Assembly (NCBI GenBank): GCA_021828835.1
Contig: JAJZCY010000006.1
Span: 1 to 40,362, forward strand
Direction of reading: 5' to 3'
Source: Acidobacteriota bacterium
Lineage (GTDB): Bacteria; Acidobacteriota; Terriglobia; Terriglobales; Acidobacteriaceae
DNA: 40,362 nucleotides
Shown: positions 1 to 7,818 of the stretch, one piece after another
How positions within the stretch are numbered: position 1 is the first letter of the stretch
Layout of the letters: each line of letters opens with the position of its first letter
Notes under the pieces: generated by a model
Database searches by the model: none
Told to the model about the DNA's origin: nothing
What the model saw: only the letters and a program-made list of their open reading frames with translations
Translations under genes and position numbers: made by a program

Positions 1-711
<711 letters not shown>

Positions 712-740
712 TGCGACTTTTTCCTTCCGTTCTCGAGAAT

Positions 741-840
741 GCAGCTTTCAGCTATCCGCCGTCCGCTTCCGTTCAATTTCCTGATGCCCGCCTTCTCGGC
801 TCAATCTGCCCAAGCACAAGCTGAGAGCTGATGGCTGACA
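741..840. repeat. Inverted AGCT-rich repeat pair upstream of tuf
   Basis: Two imperfect arms, 741-757 (GCAGCTTTCAGCTATCC) and 818-840 (containing AAGCTGAGAGCTGATGGCTG), are near reverse complements and fill most of the gap between tuf and the preceding gene. The same word family recurs at 1177-1199, 1241-1264 and 1569-1596. It looks like a dispersed intergenic repeat, or it may contribute to mRNA structure between cistrons; I cannot tell which. Confidence 0.6.
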
Positions 841-851
841 ACCGAACTTTC

Positions 852-1160
852 TCAGTAATACGCGTATGCCCTGAAGTACCTTTCCCGCAGCTCCTGCGGC
901 ACCGCTTCCACCAGCCGCAGATAGCGCTCCCGGGTCAGGCCCTGGTCGGAGACCGGCAGCGCCTGATACAGAGCGATGGCCTGCTTGCCAAAAAGGCCTT
1001 TCTTCAAAACCGATTCGAAGTCGCGGATCCGAAGCCTGCCGCGCACCACCCGGTTCAGGAAGACCTCCACATCGCGCCCATCGAAAGTCGCGTCCATCAG
1101 ACGGTGCAGCTCCGCATACGCCTTCTCGTCCTGAACCGCGATCGCTACCTGCTCAAACAT
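852..1160 (-). CDS. Small conserved-looking cytoplasmic protein of unknown function, between tRNA-Gly and tuf
   Basis: A 102-residue protein, unrecognised, with normal protein composition and many charged residues. It is helical-looking with no signal peptide or membrane segment. It contains an acidic-basic alternation around DATFDGRDVEVFL and ends in an aromatic tail FRAYAYY. The ATG at 1160 is preferred over an upstream in-frame TTG at 1175 because GAGGT lies about nine bases ahead of it. It sits between the tRNA-Gly gene and tuf on the same strand, so it is probably transcribed with them. The position suggests a link to translation, but no motif supports a specific role. It could also be a lineage-specific insertion in the cluster. 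Confidence 0.7.
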   Translation of the reverse strand: MFEQVAIAVQDEKAYAELHRLMDATFDGRDVEVFLNRVVRGRLRIRDFESVLKKGLFGKQAIALYQALPVSDQGLTRERYLRLVEAVPQELRERYFRAYAYY

Positions 1161-1176
1161 GCAATCCGACCTCAAA

Positions 1177-1264
1177 AACAGCTTTCAGCTCTTCCTGTCT
1201 GCGCCAGCTTGCGCGGCCTGCTCTTCCCTCACCCGCGCTCCAAGCTGAGAGCTATCAGCTTGTC
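1177..1264. repeat. Inverted AGCT-rich repeat pair between tRNA-Gly and the 102-aa gene
   Basis: Left arm 1177-1199 (AACAGCTTTCAGCTCTTCC...) and right arm 1241-1264 (CAAGCTGAGAGCTATCAGCTTG) belong to the same word family as the pair at 741-840. The right arm is itself nearly palindromic (AAGCTGAGAGCTATCAGCTT). A further single copy lies at 1569-1596. Confidence 0.6.
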
Positions 1265-1268
1265 TTTC

Positions 1269-1343
1269 TGGAGCGGGAGACGGGGATCGAACCCGCGACC
1301 AACAGCTTGGAAGGCTGTGACTCTACCACTGAGTTACTCCCGC
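1269..1343 (-). tRNA. tRNA-Gly (anticodon TCC)
   Basis: The reverse strand reads GCGGGAG at the 5' acceptor arm, pairing with CTCCCGC near the 3' end, followed by discriminator T and an encoded CCA. The anticodon loop is CTTCCAA within an ACAGC/GCTGT stem, giving anticodon TCC. The T arm GGTTCGATCCC is canonical. Length is 75 nt including CCA. It lies downstream of tRNA-Thr(GGT) in the same transcript direction. Confidence 0.97.
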
Positions 1344-1350
1344 CCAAAAA

Positions 1351-1462
1351 CAGTTATCAGTGGTCAGTGGCCGGTGATCAGTTACTCTCGGTGGCGCCAG
1401 CCGATTCACCTTCCCGGCTCATGCGTTCACTGACCACTGTTCACTGACCACTGTCCACTGCA
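1351..1462. repeat. CAGTGGTCAGTGG / CCACTGACCACTG repeat cluster between two tRNA genes
   Basis: The segment 1351-1384 carries ATCAGTGGTCAGTGG. The segment 1426-1462 carries TTCACTGACCACTG twice in tandem, followed by TCCACTGC. The two segments are in opposite orientation and could pair across about 40 bases. A third copy is at 1969-1998 in the next intergenic gap. These short units are restricted to spacers in this window. Confidence 0.65.
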
Positions 1463-1467
1463 ATTCT

Positions 1468-1542
<75 letters not shown>

Positions 1543-1653
1543 TTGAAAACCCCGCAAGCCTGCTCTTCGCTTTCGCTGTCAGCCTTTAGCTTCATCCTAC
1601 CGGTTCCAGCCGCATCGGCCAATCCCGATCCTCAAGAAGGTGCCTGCTACTCG

Positions 1654-1905
1654 CTACGAGCTTTCTTTCTCCCCGTCGCGGCGAATCCGTTCCGCCTGGC
1701 GGGCTAAAAATGTTCGTACCGCCAACCCCGCCAGGATCACCAGCGGAACTAGCCTCAACTCCACCGGCCTGCCCATCACCATGACCTTGCCCGCGTCCAT
1801 GGTGAACCAGACCAGAACTGCCAGAACCCCGTACAGCACCAGCGCAACCGGGAACCGCTTTTCCAGATCGTTGCCCGTTCTCTCCAGAGCTTCCCGATCT
1901 TTCAT
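1654..1905 (-). CDS. Small two-helix membrane protein, unknown function
   Basis: An 83-residue protein. Residues about 17-37 (FPVALVLYGVLAVLVWF) and 50-66 (VELRLVPLVILAGLAV) are hydrophobic enough to span the membrane. A charged N-terminus and a basic/acidic C-terminal tail (RQAERIRRDGEKESS) flank them. The ATG at 1905 is chosen because GGAAGGGGG precedes it; a longer frame to 1995 would run into repeats and the tRNA-Tyr spacer. It lies between tRNA-Tyr and tRNA-Thr(GGT) on the same strand. The place is reminiscent of secE near tuf in other bacteria and the size is similar, but the sequence does not show a recognisable SecE pattern, so I leave it unnamed. Confidence 0.7.
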   Translation of the reverse strand: MKDREALERTGNDLEKRFPVALVLYGVLAVLVWFTMDAGKVMVMGRPVELRLVPLVILAGLAVRTFLARQAERIRRDGEKESS

Positions 1906-1968
1906 CGCGCCCCCTTCCGGCTGCACTGCTGAGGGCACTGCCAAACCCCAAAACCAGTTGCCAGTCCT

Positions 1969-1998
1969 GTTCACTGACCACTGTGCACTGTCCACTGC
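1969..1998. repeat. Third copy of the CACTGACCACTG repeat
   Basis: GTTCACTGACCACTG followed by TGCACTGTCCACTGC lies immediately downstream of tRNA-Tyr. It matches the units at 1426-1462 in the neighbouring tRNA spacer in the same orientation. Confidence 0.6.
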
Positions 1999-2003
1999 TT
2001 GTA

Positions 2004-2092
2004 TGGTGCACAGGGGAGGATTCGAACCTCCGTAGCTCGCAAGGAGCGGCAGATTTACAGTCTGCTGCCATTAACCACTCGGCCACCTGTGC
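2004..2092 (-). tRNA. tRNA-Tyr (anticodon GTA)
   Basis: The reverse strand begins GCACAGG and ends CCTGTGC, discriminator A, encoded CCA. The anticodon loop in AGACTGTAAATCT gives GTA. A long variable arm (GCTCCTTGCGAGC) follows, as expected for a class II tRNA. Length is 89 nt including CCA. Confidence 0.97.
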
Positions 2093-2317
2093 CCAATTCC
2101 TCCGCCCTCAAAACCATCTCTGCGGAGGCCCTGCCAAACCTTTCCCTCACTCCCAGTCTAAGCCGCTTTGGCGCATTCGTCTCCGTCCGGAAGCCTCCGG
2201 AATCTTCGGAGCCTGCGCCTGAAGTGGAGTTACTGCGGAGGTCGGGTCCGGCGCTCGCAAAACAGCGCGCCGGTCACCTCTTGAGCCGTTCGGAACCCGT
2301 TCTTGGCCTTCCCTTTG

Positions 2318-2393
2318 TGGAGCTGGCGAAGGGATTTGAACCCCCGACCCTCTGATTACAAATCAGATGCTCTACCAGCTGAGCTACGCCAGC
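2318..2393 (-). tRNA. tRNA-Thr (anticodon TGT)
   Basis: The reverse strand begins GCTGGCG and ends CGCCAGC, discriminator T, encoded CCA. The stem TCTGA/TCAGA encloses the loop TTTGTAA, anticodon TGT. Length is 76 nt. It is the first gene of the minus-strand tRNA-tuf cluster and the counterpart of E. coli thrU. Confidence 0.97.
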
Positions 2394-2699
2394 TCTTGGG
2401 ACGATCGCACCGACCGCCAACCACCCGGAAGCCTTCCCCGGAGCTCCGCAATACGCGTGAAGCACACTCCCACTTTCTCGCGTACTACGGCACAGGACTT
2501 AAGGTTAGCACACGCGCCGAAGCGGAGCAAACAAGGAAAAAACCGGAAGCAGGAGCGGAGGAACAGGCAAGGCAAAAACCCCTCAATCGCAGCGTTGACG
2601 GGCCGATCGCCCGGCCAGTGCGAGTACTTCCGGGCTGCAGGTACGCCCAAGCCGTTTTCCAATTTTCGTCCACGAAGATCGCACCAGACGGCAAGCTGC
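2394..2699. other. Intergenic stretch upstream of the tRNA-tuf cluster
   Basis: About 306 bases between the first tRNA gene of the cluster and the end of the toxin gene. It should contain the promoter of the minus-strand tRNA-tuf transcript, but I could not pick convincing -35/-10 elements by eye. Open frames here are tRNA- or spacer-derived and lack protein character. Confidence 0.5.
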
Positions 2700-3095
2700 T
2701 CATGTATTCCTCAGACGTCGGACGCCAAAAGCATCCAGCCTGGAATCCGTGCTCAGAATGGGCAAGTTGTTCTGGATCGCCTGCGCCGCAATCATGCGAT
2801 CAAACGGATCGGCATGACAGGCTTCGAAGCGCGCGGCGCGCATCATCGACTCTGGTTCCAAGGGAAGAAACGTGTACCCCAGTCGGCTCTCAATGTTGGC
2901 AATCAGGTCACTCTCGAACTCAACCGCCTCGGGCAGTTTGCCAAGCCTGACTTTCAGACTGATTTCGTAGACTGACGCGGCCGAAACCAGGATTTCGTTG
3001 TTCAGGTCGGCGATCAATCTCCTGGCCCACGCCTCCATCCGCTTTGCGTTGATCGCCGCCCAGAGCACGTAATGCGTGTCGAGAAGAATCCTCAC
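2700..3095 (-). CDS. PIN-domain toxin, VapC family (type II toxin-antitoxin)
   Basis: A 131-residue PIN-domain protein, a probable Mg2+-dependent endoribonuclease. Acidic residues expected for the active site are visible: D6 in ILLDTHYVLW, E44 in SVYEISLK, D96/D99 in HADPFDRM and D117 in STDSRLD. The AVSAASVYEIS-like region and the HADPFDRMIAAQA segment are typical of the chromosomal VapC branch paired with Phd/YefM antitoxins. Its ATG overlaps the stop of the upstream antitoxin by four bases (ATGA), so translation is coupled. Intact by length. The cellular target cannot be deduced from the sequence. Confidence 0.92.
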   Translation of the reverse strand: MRILLDTHYVLWAAINAKRMEAWARRLIADLNNEILVSAASVYEISLKVRLGKLPEAVEFESDLIANIESRLGYTFLPLEPESMMRAARFEACHADPFDRMIAAQAIQNNLPILSTDSRLDAFGVRRLRNT

Positions 3096-3337
3096 GCGCC
3101 TTCCCCGCTCCAGGCCTTGCCTTCAGCGTCGGGAAGCTCATCGAAATCGGCGGGAATATCGAAGTCGGGGTGAGGAAACAGATCGAAAACCCGTGTCTTT
3201 GCCGGCTTCAGAGCGACAATCATAGCCACCGGCGTCCGTTTCCGTCCTGTGGTCAGAATGACCTTCTCTCCCCGTTGCGCGCGCTTCACCAAATCCGAGA
3301 GCTGGGTTTTGGCTTCGAACATCGTCGCTTCAGCCAC
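3092..3337 (-). CDS. Phd/YefM-family antitoxin
   Basis: An 81-residue antitoxin that should bind DNA through its N-terminal domain and neutralise the downstream PIN toxin through its C-terminal tail. The signature FEAKTQLSDLVKRAQRGEKVILT is close to the N-terminus (written here in part: FEAKTQLSDL, then QRGEKVILT) and is followed by GRKRTPVAMIVAL. The acidic tail (DFDIPADFDELPDAEG) fits toxin binding. I place the start at the GTG at 3337 because GGAGG sits six bases ahead of it. The longer frame to 3394 begins in AT-rich spacer, and an internal ATG at 3322 would cut the conserved strand. The pair is probably autoregulated from the 3338-3509 spacer. Confidence 0.88.
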   Translation of the reverse strand: MAEATMFEAKTQLSDLVKRAQRGEKVILTTGRKRTPVAMIVALKPAKTRVFDLFPHPDFDIPADFDELPDAEGKAWSGEGA

Positions 3338-3509
3338 GGAAATCCTCCACGAATCTGCTAGGAATATGTTAGCTAATTTTTCCTGCGAAGGCAATGTGAC
3401 GCCACCTCAAAACGCGTACTTTCTTCTTGCGAAATGGGATCGCCGAGTAGATCATTCCTATGTTCCTTCACAAATAGAATTCACCGGCATTTGGGCCATC
3501 AGAGGTGAC

Positions 3510-4370
3510 ATGACGCGAAAAATTTCCTCCATGCTTCTCACTGTGGGTTTCTGCCTGGGCTTGCCGGCTCAACAGCCCGCGAAATCTGTCGGCCCCGCTC
3601 CTCAGGTAGCGGTTCCTCGACCTGGGCATCCGAACACGCCCGACACGCTCTTCGATGGAACTCCAGTCAAGCTCCGGCTCAGTCAAACCATCTCCTCCGC
3701 CGATGCGAAGGTCGGTCAGGAGGTGCCCTTCGAGGTAATCGAAGACGTTCAGGTAGATGGTGTAACGGTGCTTCCGAAGGGATCGACCGCCATCGGCACG
3801 GTGACGGAAGCCCAACCCAAGAAGCGCATGGGACGGGGAGGAAAGCTCAACGTGACCATCAGCTACGCCCGTCTAGCGGATGACGAGAAGGTGGCGCTGC
3901 GAGCCGTCAAGGACACTAGTGGCGGCGGGCACGTTGGCGCCATGACAGGAGCCATGGTAGCCACAGGCATCGTTTTCTTTCCTGCTGCGCCGTTGTTCCT
4001 CTTCATGCACGGCAAGGACATCACGATCCCGCAGGGCACGGAGATCACGGCGTTCGTCGAAGGTGACATGCACCTTGATATGAGCAGGTTCCGGGGCGCT
4101 CCAACTGCCCAGTTGGCTAGCGCGGCAGGCGCCGCGTCGAAAGCTACGCTGGCGATTGACTCAACCCCGCCCGGCGCAGACATATCGGTCGATGGTGCCT
4201 TCGTGGGGAATACTCCTTCCACCGTTGACGTCGCGCCGGGCATGCATCAAATAGCAATCACAAAGGCAGGGTTTGCGGGTTGGAATAGAAAGCTGAATGT
4301 AACCGGCGGTAACATCCATCTCAGCGCCGATCTTCAGGCAGCCCCCAGCGCGCCTGCCCTCAAGCAGTAG
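3510..4370 (+). CDS. Secreted PEGA-domain protein
   Basis: A 286-residue protein with a signal peptide (residues 1 to about 23, basic MTRK then a hydrophobic stretch to LPAQQ). Residues about 50-200 form a beta-rich region with a hydrophobic patch (ATGIVFFPAAPLFLF) that could be a membrane-associated or buried segment. Residues about 211-275 are a PEGA domain: TPPGADISVDGAFVGNTPS, then the G-H-x-I pattern in APGMHQIAITKAGF. PEGA domains are usually found in envelope proteins. The start at 3510 has GAGGT just upstream; a longer frame reaches 3249 but overlaps the antitoxin gene. No operon partner is evident. The exact role is unknown. Confidence 0.85.
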   Translation: MTRKISSMLLTVGFCLGLPAQQPAKSVGPAPQVAVPRPGHPNTPDTLFDGTPVKLRLSQTISSADAKVGQEVPFEVIEDVQVDGVTVLPKGSTAIGTVTEAQPKKRMGRGGKLNVTISYARLADDEKVALRAVKDTSGGGHVGAMTGAMVATGIVFFPAAPLFLFMHGKDITIPQGTEITAFVEGDMHLDMSRFRGAPTAQLASAAGAASKATLAIDSTPPGADISVDGAFVGNTPSTVDVAPGMHQIAITKAGFAGWNRKLNVTGGNIHLSADLQAAPSAPALKQ

Positions 4371-4391
4371 CCCGCGTTCACCGCTCATGCA

Positions 4392-4426
4392 CCCGGAGGT
4401 GTTAGCTTATCTCTGAACCCTCCGGG
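4392..4426. repeat. 8-bp inverted repeat just ahead of the 4435 gene
   Basis: CCCGGAGG (4392-4399) and CCTCCGGG (4419-4426) can form an 8-bp stem with a 19-base loop, ending eight bases before the ATG at 4435. There is no T tract on the plus strand. The right arm lies where a Shine-Dalgarno sequence would be, and no SD is visible, so the stem may affect translation of the next gene or may be a weak terminator of the PEGA gene. Confidence 0.45.
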
Positions 4427-4434
4427 CGCCACCC

Positions 4435-5487
4435 ATGAACCGCCGCACACGCAGAACCCTCCTGATCGCCGCCGCTGTCCTGCTCATGCTGGCCGTGGCC
4501 ATCTTCCTGCGCTCCAAGGCGCCTCCCGAAGCGGCCCGGCTGCTGCCCGAATCCGACGGCATGGTCTACATCAACCTCCGGCCCCTGCGCGCCTTCCTGC
4601 GCAAGGACCTGAAGCCGCCGCACTACGACCCCGAGTACAAAGCCTTCATCGATGCCACCGGCATCAACTGGGAGCGCGACCTGGACCAGGTGGCCGTTGC
4701 CCTGCACCGCATGCCCAACCCCAACGGACCCAACGGCCCGGTGGCCTACTCCATGGTCTTCGTCGGCAGCGTCACCGGCCGCAAGCTCAATGACTGGCTG
4801 GCCGCTCATGCCGAAGCACGCGAAAACTATGCCGGCAAGACCATCTACGACATTCCCTCGCACGGCCGCACCGTCCGCGTCTCGCAGATCGGCTACGACA
4901 TGGTGGCCGTCTCCAACACTCCCACGCCCGAGCAGATCCACTCCATCATCGACCGCCACAACACAGCGGCATGGCCCTTCGCGCGCTCCACGCTGCTTCA
5001 GCGCTACTACCGCGACGTGCCCCTGCTCTCCATTGCCTGGGGCGTCGGGCAGATCGGGCTGCCCTTCTCTGAAAGCGGCTCCGTCTCCATCCTGGGCCTG
5101 CAACTCCCCATCCCGGACAATACCGCCATCATCGCCAGCCTGACGCCCACACTGCCTTTGACCAACGGGTTCCACCTGGAGGGCTTGCTGCGCTGCCGGG
5201 TTGAGGAGATCGCCCCCAGCGAACAGGTAGCGGCCGGCCAGGCCGAGGCCCTGCATACCCTCATCACCCTTTTCCAGCAGATCGCGCCGCCCCTTGCGGA
5301 TACTCCGATCAACAATGGATTCAGGGAGTTAGTCAAAACGGCCCAAGTCCGCCGCCGCAAGCAGCGGGTCATCGTTTCCGCCACCATCTCCCCATCCCTC
5401 TTCGCTCCCTCCGATCTGGCGCCCTCCGGCCTGCAAGAAAAATTACCTGGAGCAACAACCTCTCCCTCCGATTCTGCATCTCACTAA
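4435..5487 (+). CDS. Membrane-anchored protein of unknown function
   Basis: A 350-residue protein. Residues 1-7 are strongly basic (MNRRTRR) and are followed by one hydrophobic helix (about 8-26, LLIAAAVLLMLAVAIFLR), giving an uncleaved signal anchor with the rest outside the cytoplasmic membrane. The body has an alternating strand/helix look, with VYINLRPLRAFL near residue 44 and a conserved-looking YSMVFVGSVTG segment near residue 105. The C-terminal 40 residues are low-complexity Ser/Pro/Ala. I do not recognise a named domain; the layout is reminiscent of large periplasmic DUF proteins common in acidobacteria. No clear ribosome-binding site precedes the start. Confidence 0.75.
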   Translation: MNRRTRRTLLIAAAVLLMLAVAIFLRSKAPPEAARLLPESDGMVYINLRPLRAFLRKDLKPPHYDPEYKAFIDATGINWERDLDQVAVALHRMPNPNGPNGPVAYSMVFVGSVTGRKLNDWLAAHAEARENYAGKTIYDIPSHGRTVRVSQIGYDMVAVSNTPTPEQIHSIIDRHNTAAWPFARSTLLQRYYRDVPLLSIAWGVGQIGLPFSESGSVSILGLQLPIPDNTAIIASLTPTLPLTNGFHLEGLLRCRVEEIAPSEQVAAGQAEALHTLITLFQQIAPPLADTPINNGFRELVKTAQVRRRKQRVIVSATISPSLFAPSDLAPSGLQEKLPGATTSPSDSASH

Positions 5488-5533
5488 TCAACCGCGCTTC
5501 CCAATCAGTTTGGGCTCCCTGCTGCATATGCCG

Positions 5534-5570
5534 CCCGGAGCGTTGGATACCCATCCTCTGACGCTCCGGG
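5534..5570. terminator. Possible terminator hairpin after the 4435 gene
   Basis: CCCGGAGCGT (5534-5543) pairs with ACGCTCCGGG (5561-5570), a perfect 10-bp stem. An inner GGAT/ATCC stem (5545-5548, 5553-5556) extends it. It lies 47 bases past the stop. There is no T run, so it could equally be an mRNA-stabilising hairpin. Confidence 0.5.
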
Positions 5571-5668
5571 TAAGGCCCAGTCGCCAATTCCCACGCTCTG
5601 CCTCTTGAGCGGTCCGGGGTTTCTCCTCCATCATCTTCATGGAGCCAAAATCTTTCTGAGGTGCCTCA

Positions 5669-7015
5669 ATGCGCCGTCTTCCCCTTTTTCTCTCCTGTGC
5701 CTCGCTGTTCTTATTCGCGCTTGGTTACGGACATGCCGCCGATTCCAGCGGGCATCACGCCGTGCTGACCGGCCAGTCCGCCTTCACCGATGCCGCCCAT
5801 GAGTCGCCCGGCATCCGCCGCCACCTTACGCTGGCCGATCTGCCCGCGCCTGCTCAGGACCAGTCGGTCGACAACTCGGCCACCGTCGTCGACCGCCCGG
5901 CCAACGCCTGGCCCAAGGCCCCCAAGGGCTTCAAAGTGGAGCTCTACGCCACCGATATGCCTGCTCCGCGCAAGCTGCTCACCGCGCCCAACGGCGACAT
6001 CTTCGTGGCCGAAAGCATGGCCGGGCAAATCGCCGTCTACCGCGGCGTCGACGCCAAGGGCAAGCCTCGACAGCACTCCGTCTTCGCCACCGGGCTCAAC
6101 CAACCCTTCGGCATTGCGTTTTATCCCAACGGCAACAACCCGCAGTGGGTCTACATCGGCGATACCGACGCGGTGGTGCGCTTCCCTTATCACAACGGCG
6201 ACCTGAAAGCTCGCGGCCCCCTGCAGAAGCTCGCCAGCCTGCCCCACGACGGCAGCCACTGGACCCGTGACATCGTCTTCTCCCAGGACGGCAGCAAGAT
6301 GTTCGTCTCCGTCGGCTCCGCCTCCAACATCAACGATCCCGATACCCACCCGGAGGAGTTCCACCGCGCCGACGTGCTGGAGTTCACGCCCGAAGGCAAG
6401 TTTGAGAAGGTCTGGGCCTGGGGCATTCGCAACTGCGCCAGCGAGGCCATCAATCCCACCACCGGCGAGCTGTGGTGCTCCACCAACGAGCGCGACGGCC
6501 TGGGCAATAACCTGGTCCCGGATTACATCACCCACGTACCGGAAGGCGCCTTCTTCGGCTGGCCGTGGTGGTACATGGGCGGACACCAGGATCCTCGCCA
6601 CCCCGGCAAGCACCCGGAGCTGAAGTCCAAGGTGCGCACCCCGGACGTGATCCTGCAGCCGCACTTTGCCTCGCTCGAGCTGCACTTCTACGAGGGCTCG
6701 CAGTTCCCTGCCCAGTACAAGGGCGACGGCTTTGCCGCCGAGCACGGCTCCTGGAACCGCAAGCTGCGCACCGGTTATGAGGTCATCCGCGTGCCGATGA
6801 AGAACGGCCATGCCACCGGCGAATTCGAGGACTTCCTCACCGGCTTCGCGAACGGCGATGGCACGGTCTGGGGCCGCCCCGTGGGCGTCACCGAGGGCAA
6901 GGATGGCTCCCTGTTCGTCTCCGACGACGGCTCAGGGTCCATCTGGCACGTGATCTACGTAGGCAACAAGAAGCAGCCGCATCAGCACCCAGCTTCAACG
7001 AACCAGGCCGGGTAG
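5669..7015 (+). CDS. Secreted PQQ-dependent sugar dehydrogenase, L-sorbosone dehydrogenase family
   Basis: A 448-residue periplasmic protein with a signal peptide (MRR, hydrophobic to about residue 23, then GHAADSS). From about residue 80 it follows the six-bladed soluble quinoprotein propeller layout: GFKVELYATDMPAPRKL, then APNGDIFVAES, LNQPFGIAFYP, HWTRDIVFSQDGSKMFVSVGS, GIRNCASEAINP, FGWPWWYMGG and AEHGSWNRK. This pattern fits the sorbosone dehydrogenase/glucose-sorbosone family, which oxidises an aldose or aldehyde with PQQ. The substrate cannot be assigned. No PQQ biosynthesis genes are in the window. Its stop lies inside a hairpin shared with the convergent downstream gene. Confidence 0.88.
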   Translation: MRRLPLFLSCASLFLFALGYGHAADSSGHHAVLTGQSAFTDAAHESPGIRRHLTLADLPAPAQDQSVDNSATVVDRPANAWPKAPKGFKVELYATDMPAPRKLLTAPNGDIFVAESMAGQIAVYRGVDAKGKPRQHSVFATGLNQPFGIAFYPNGNNPQWVYIGDTDAVVRFPYHNGDLKARGPLQKLASLPHDGSHWTRDIVFSQDGSKMFVSVGSASNINDPDTHPEEFHRADVLEFTPEGKFEKVWAWGIRNCASEAINPTTGELWCSTNERDGLGNNLVPDYITHVPEGAFFGWPWWYMGGHQDPRHPGKHPELKSKVRTPDVILQPHFASLELHFYEGSQFPAQYKGDGFAAEHGSWNRKLRTGYEVIRVPMKNGHATGEFEDFLTGFANGDGTVWGRPVGVTEGKDGSLFVSDDGSGSIWHVIYVGNKKQPHQHPASTNQAG

Positions 7016-7036
7016 CGCGCGAGGGCCGCTACCCGG
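7008..7036. terminator. Bidirectional hairpin containing the stop codons of two convergent genes
   Basis: CCGGGTAGCG (7008-7017) and CGCTACCCGG (7027-7036) form a perfect 10-bp stem with a 9-base loop. The TAG of the quinoprotein gene (7013-7015) is in the left arm, and the TAG of the convergent DUF2007 gene (complement of 7029-7031) is in the right arm. On the plus strand CGTGCTTTT follows, giving a short T run. It probably ends transcription of the plus-strand gene, and perhaps of both. Confidence 0.6.
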
Positions 7037-7277
7037 CGTGCTTTTCTGCGGGAAGTTCTGCCAGCACTTCCCGCGCCCGCGGCACATCCTTCTCGGCCAC
7101 CAGGATGCGGGAAGCCGGGTTGACCAGGGGCGAAAGGCCGAACTCAGGCGGAGCCGGCTCCGTCACCGCAAAATCGATCCCCGCGTCCTCAAGGGCTGCC
7201 TGCGCAAGGTCCAGGAACACCAGATTGTCGGTCTCGAGAATCGCCACCAACTTCAGGTTCGGATCAGGACGGCTCAT
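7029..7277 (-). CDS. DUF2007-type small protein (putative signal-transducing protein)
   Basis: An 82-residue cytoplasmic protein resembling the DUF2007 family, which is related in fold to PII-like alpha/beta proteins. The pattern LVAILETDNLVFLDLAQAALEDAGIDFAV (first strand, helix, second strand) followed by RILVAEKDVPRAREVL is the usual family layout. The ATG at 7277 is taken because GAGGAGC lies immediately upstream; the 12 extra upstream residues have no support. It is monocistronic and divergent from the gene at 7441. Its biochemical role in the family is not established. Confidence 0.8.
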   Translation of the reverse strand: MSRPDPNLKLVAILETDNLVFLDLAQAALEDAGIDFAVTEPAPPEFGLSPLVNPASRILVAEKDVPRAREVLAELPAEKHAG

Positions 7278-7377
7278 TGCTTGCTCCTCGTATCTCGTCT
7301 CCGCGCGCTGCAAGCCGGCACGGGAGGTTTAACATAGCACATATCCACTGCACAGCGCTCCCCAGCCGCCGCACCAA

Positions 7378-7391
7378 GTGAGCTAAATCAC
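7378..7391. promoter_or_regulatory. GTGA-N6-TCAC palindrome (Crp/Fnr-like operator candidate)
   Basis: GTGAGCTAAATCAC lies in the divergent spacer between genes starting at 7277 (minus) and 7441 (plus). The half-site spacing equals that of Crp-type sites (TGTGA-N6-TCACA). A TATAGA-like -10 element is about 33 bases downstream, before the GTG at 7441. Near-identical words occur at 30185-30198 and, with the same half-sites, at 19483-19496. Confidence 0.45.
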
Positions 7392-7440
7392 TGCGCCCCG
7401 GCGCGCGCGGGGCGAAAGTGTCATATAGAGGCTCTCCCCG

Positions 7441-7689
7441 GTGTTCCGCCTTGATTATCTTTCCTGTCTTCTGACCGTCGCCTCGACGGTCCTCGTCGGA
7501 CGCAAGCAATGGTCCGGACTGCTGCTCGCCGGCATCAACAGCGTACTGATCTGCGCCATCGGCTGGCGTACCTCCCAGTACGGCTTCATTCCAGCAAACC
7601 TGTTCTGCATCGGCGTCTACGTCTTCAGCATCCGCTCATGGCGCAAGCAGCCGCACCAGCCCGGCGCCGCAGTGGGCGGGGGCGATTAG
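7441..7689 (+). CDS. Small membrane protein with three probable helices
   Basis: An 82-residue protein starting at a GTG at 7441. Hydrophobic stretches at about residues 5-18, 25-41 and 48-63 would give three helices; the tail is Gln/Pro/Gly-rich. The segment VGRKQWSGLLLAGINSV and the aromatic YGFIPANLFCIGVYV recall the repeat unit of small membrane carriers (PnuC or SemiSWEET-like proteins), but this is only an impression. No strong Shine-Dalgarno sequence is visible; the spacer upstream has a GCCCCG/CGGGGC hairpin and a GTGA-N6-TCAC site. It may be regulated by whatever binds there. Confidence 0.6.
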   Translation: MFRLDYLSCLLTVASTVLVGRKQWSGLLLAGINSVLICAIGWRTSQYGFIPANLFCIGVYVFSIRSWRKQPHQPGAAVGGGD

Positions 7690-7818
7690 GCCCACTTCTC
7701 AGGGCCTCTCGATCAGCAAGTTTGGCGTGTGCCGGGTGCACAGAGCGGCGAACAAGCCTGGAACCCGCGCCACAACCGGTCAGGTGACCGGCGCTGCCAA
7801 AAGCAGATAACCTGCCGG

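Noticed and set aside
1654-1905. SecE assignment for the small membrane protein near tuf
   Set aside because: Size and location are suggestive, but the residues expected in the SecE helix and its preceding amphipathic helix are not recognisable.
1592-2465. Minus-strand frames across the tRNA genes, containing CKSAAP-like and VAQLVEHL-like segments
   Set aside because: These are translations of tRNA sequence, a well-known annotation artefact.
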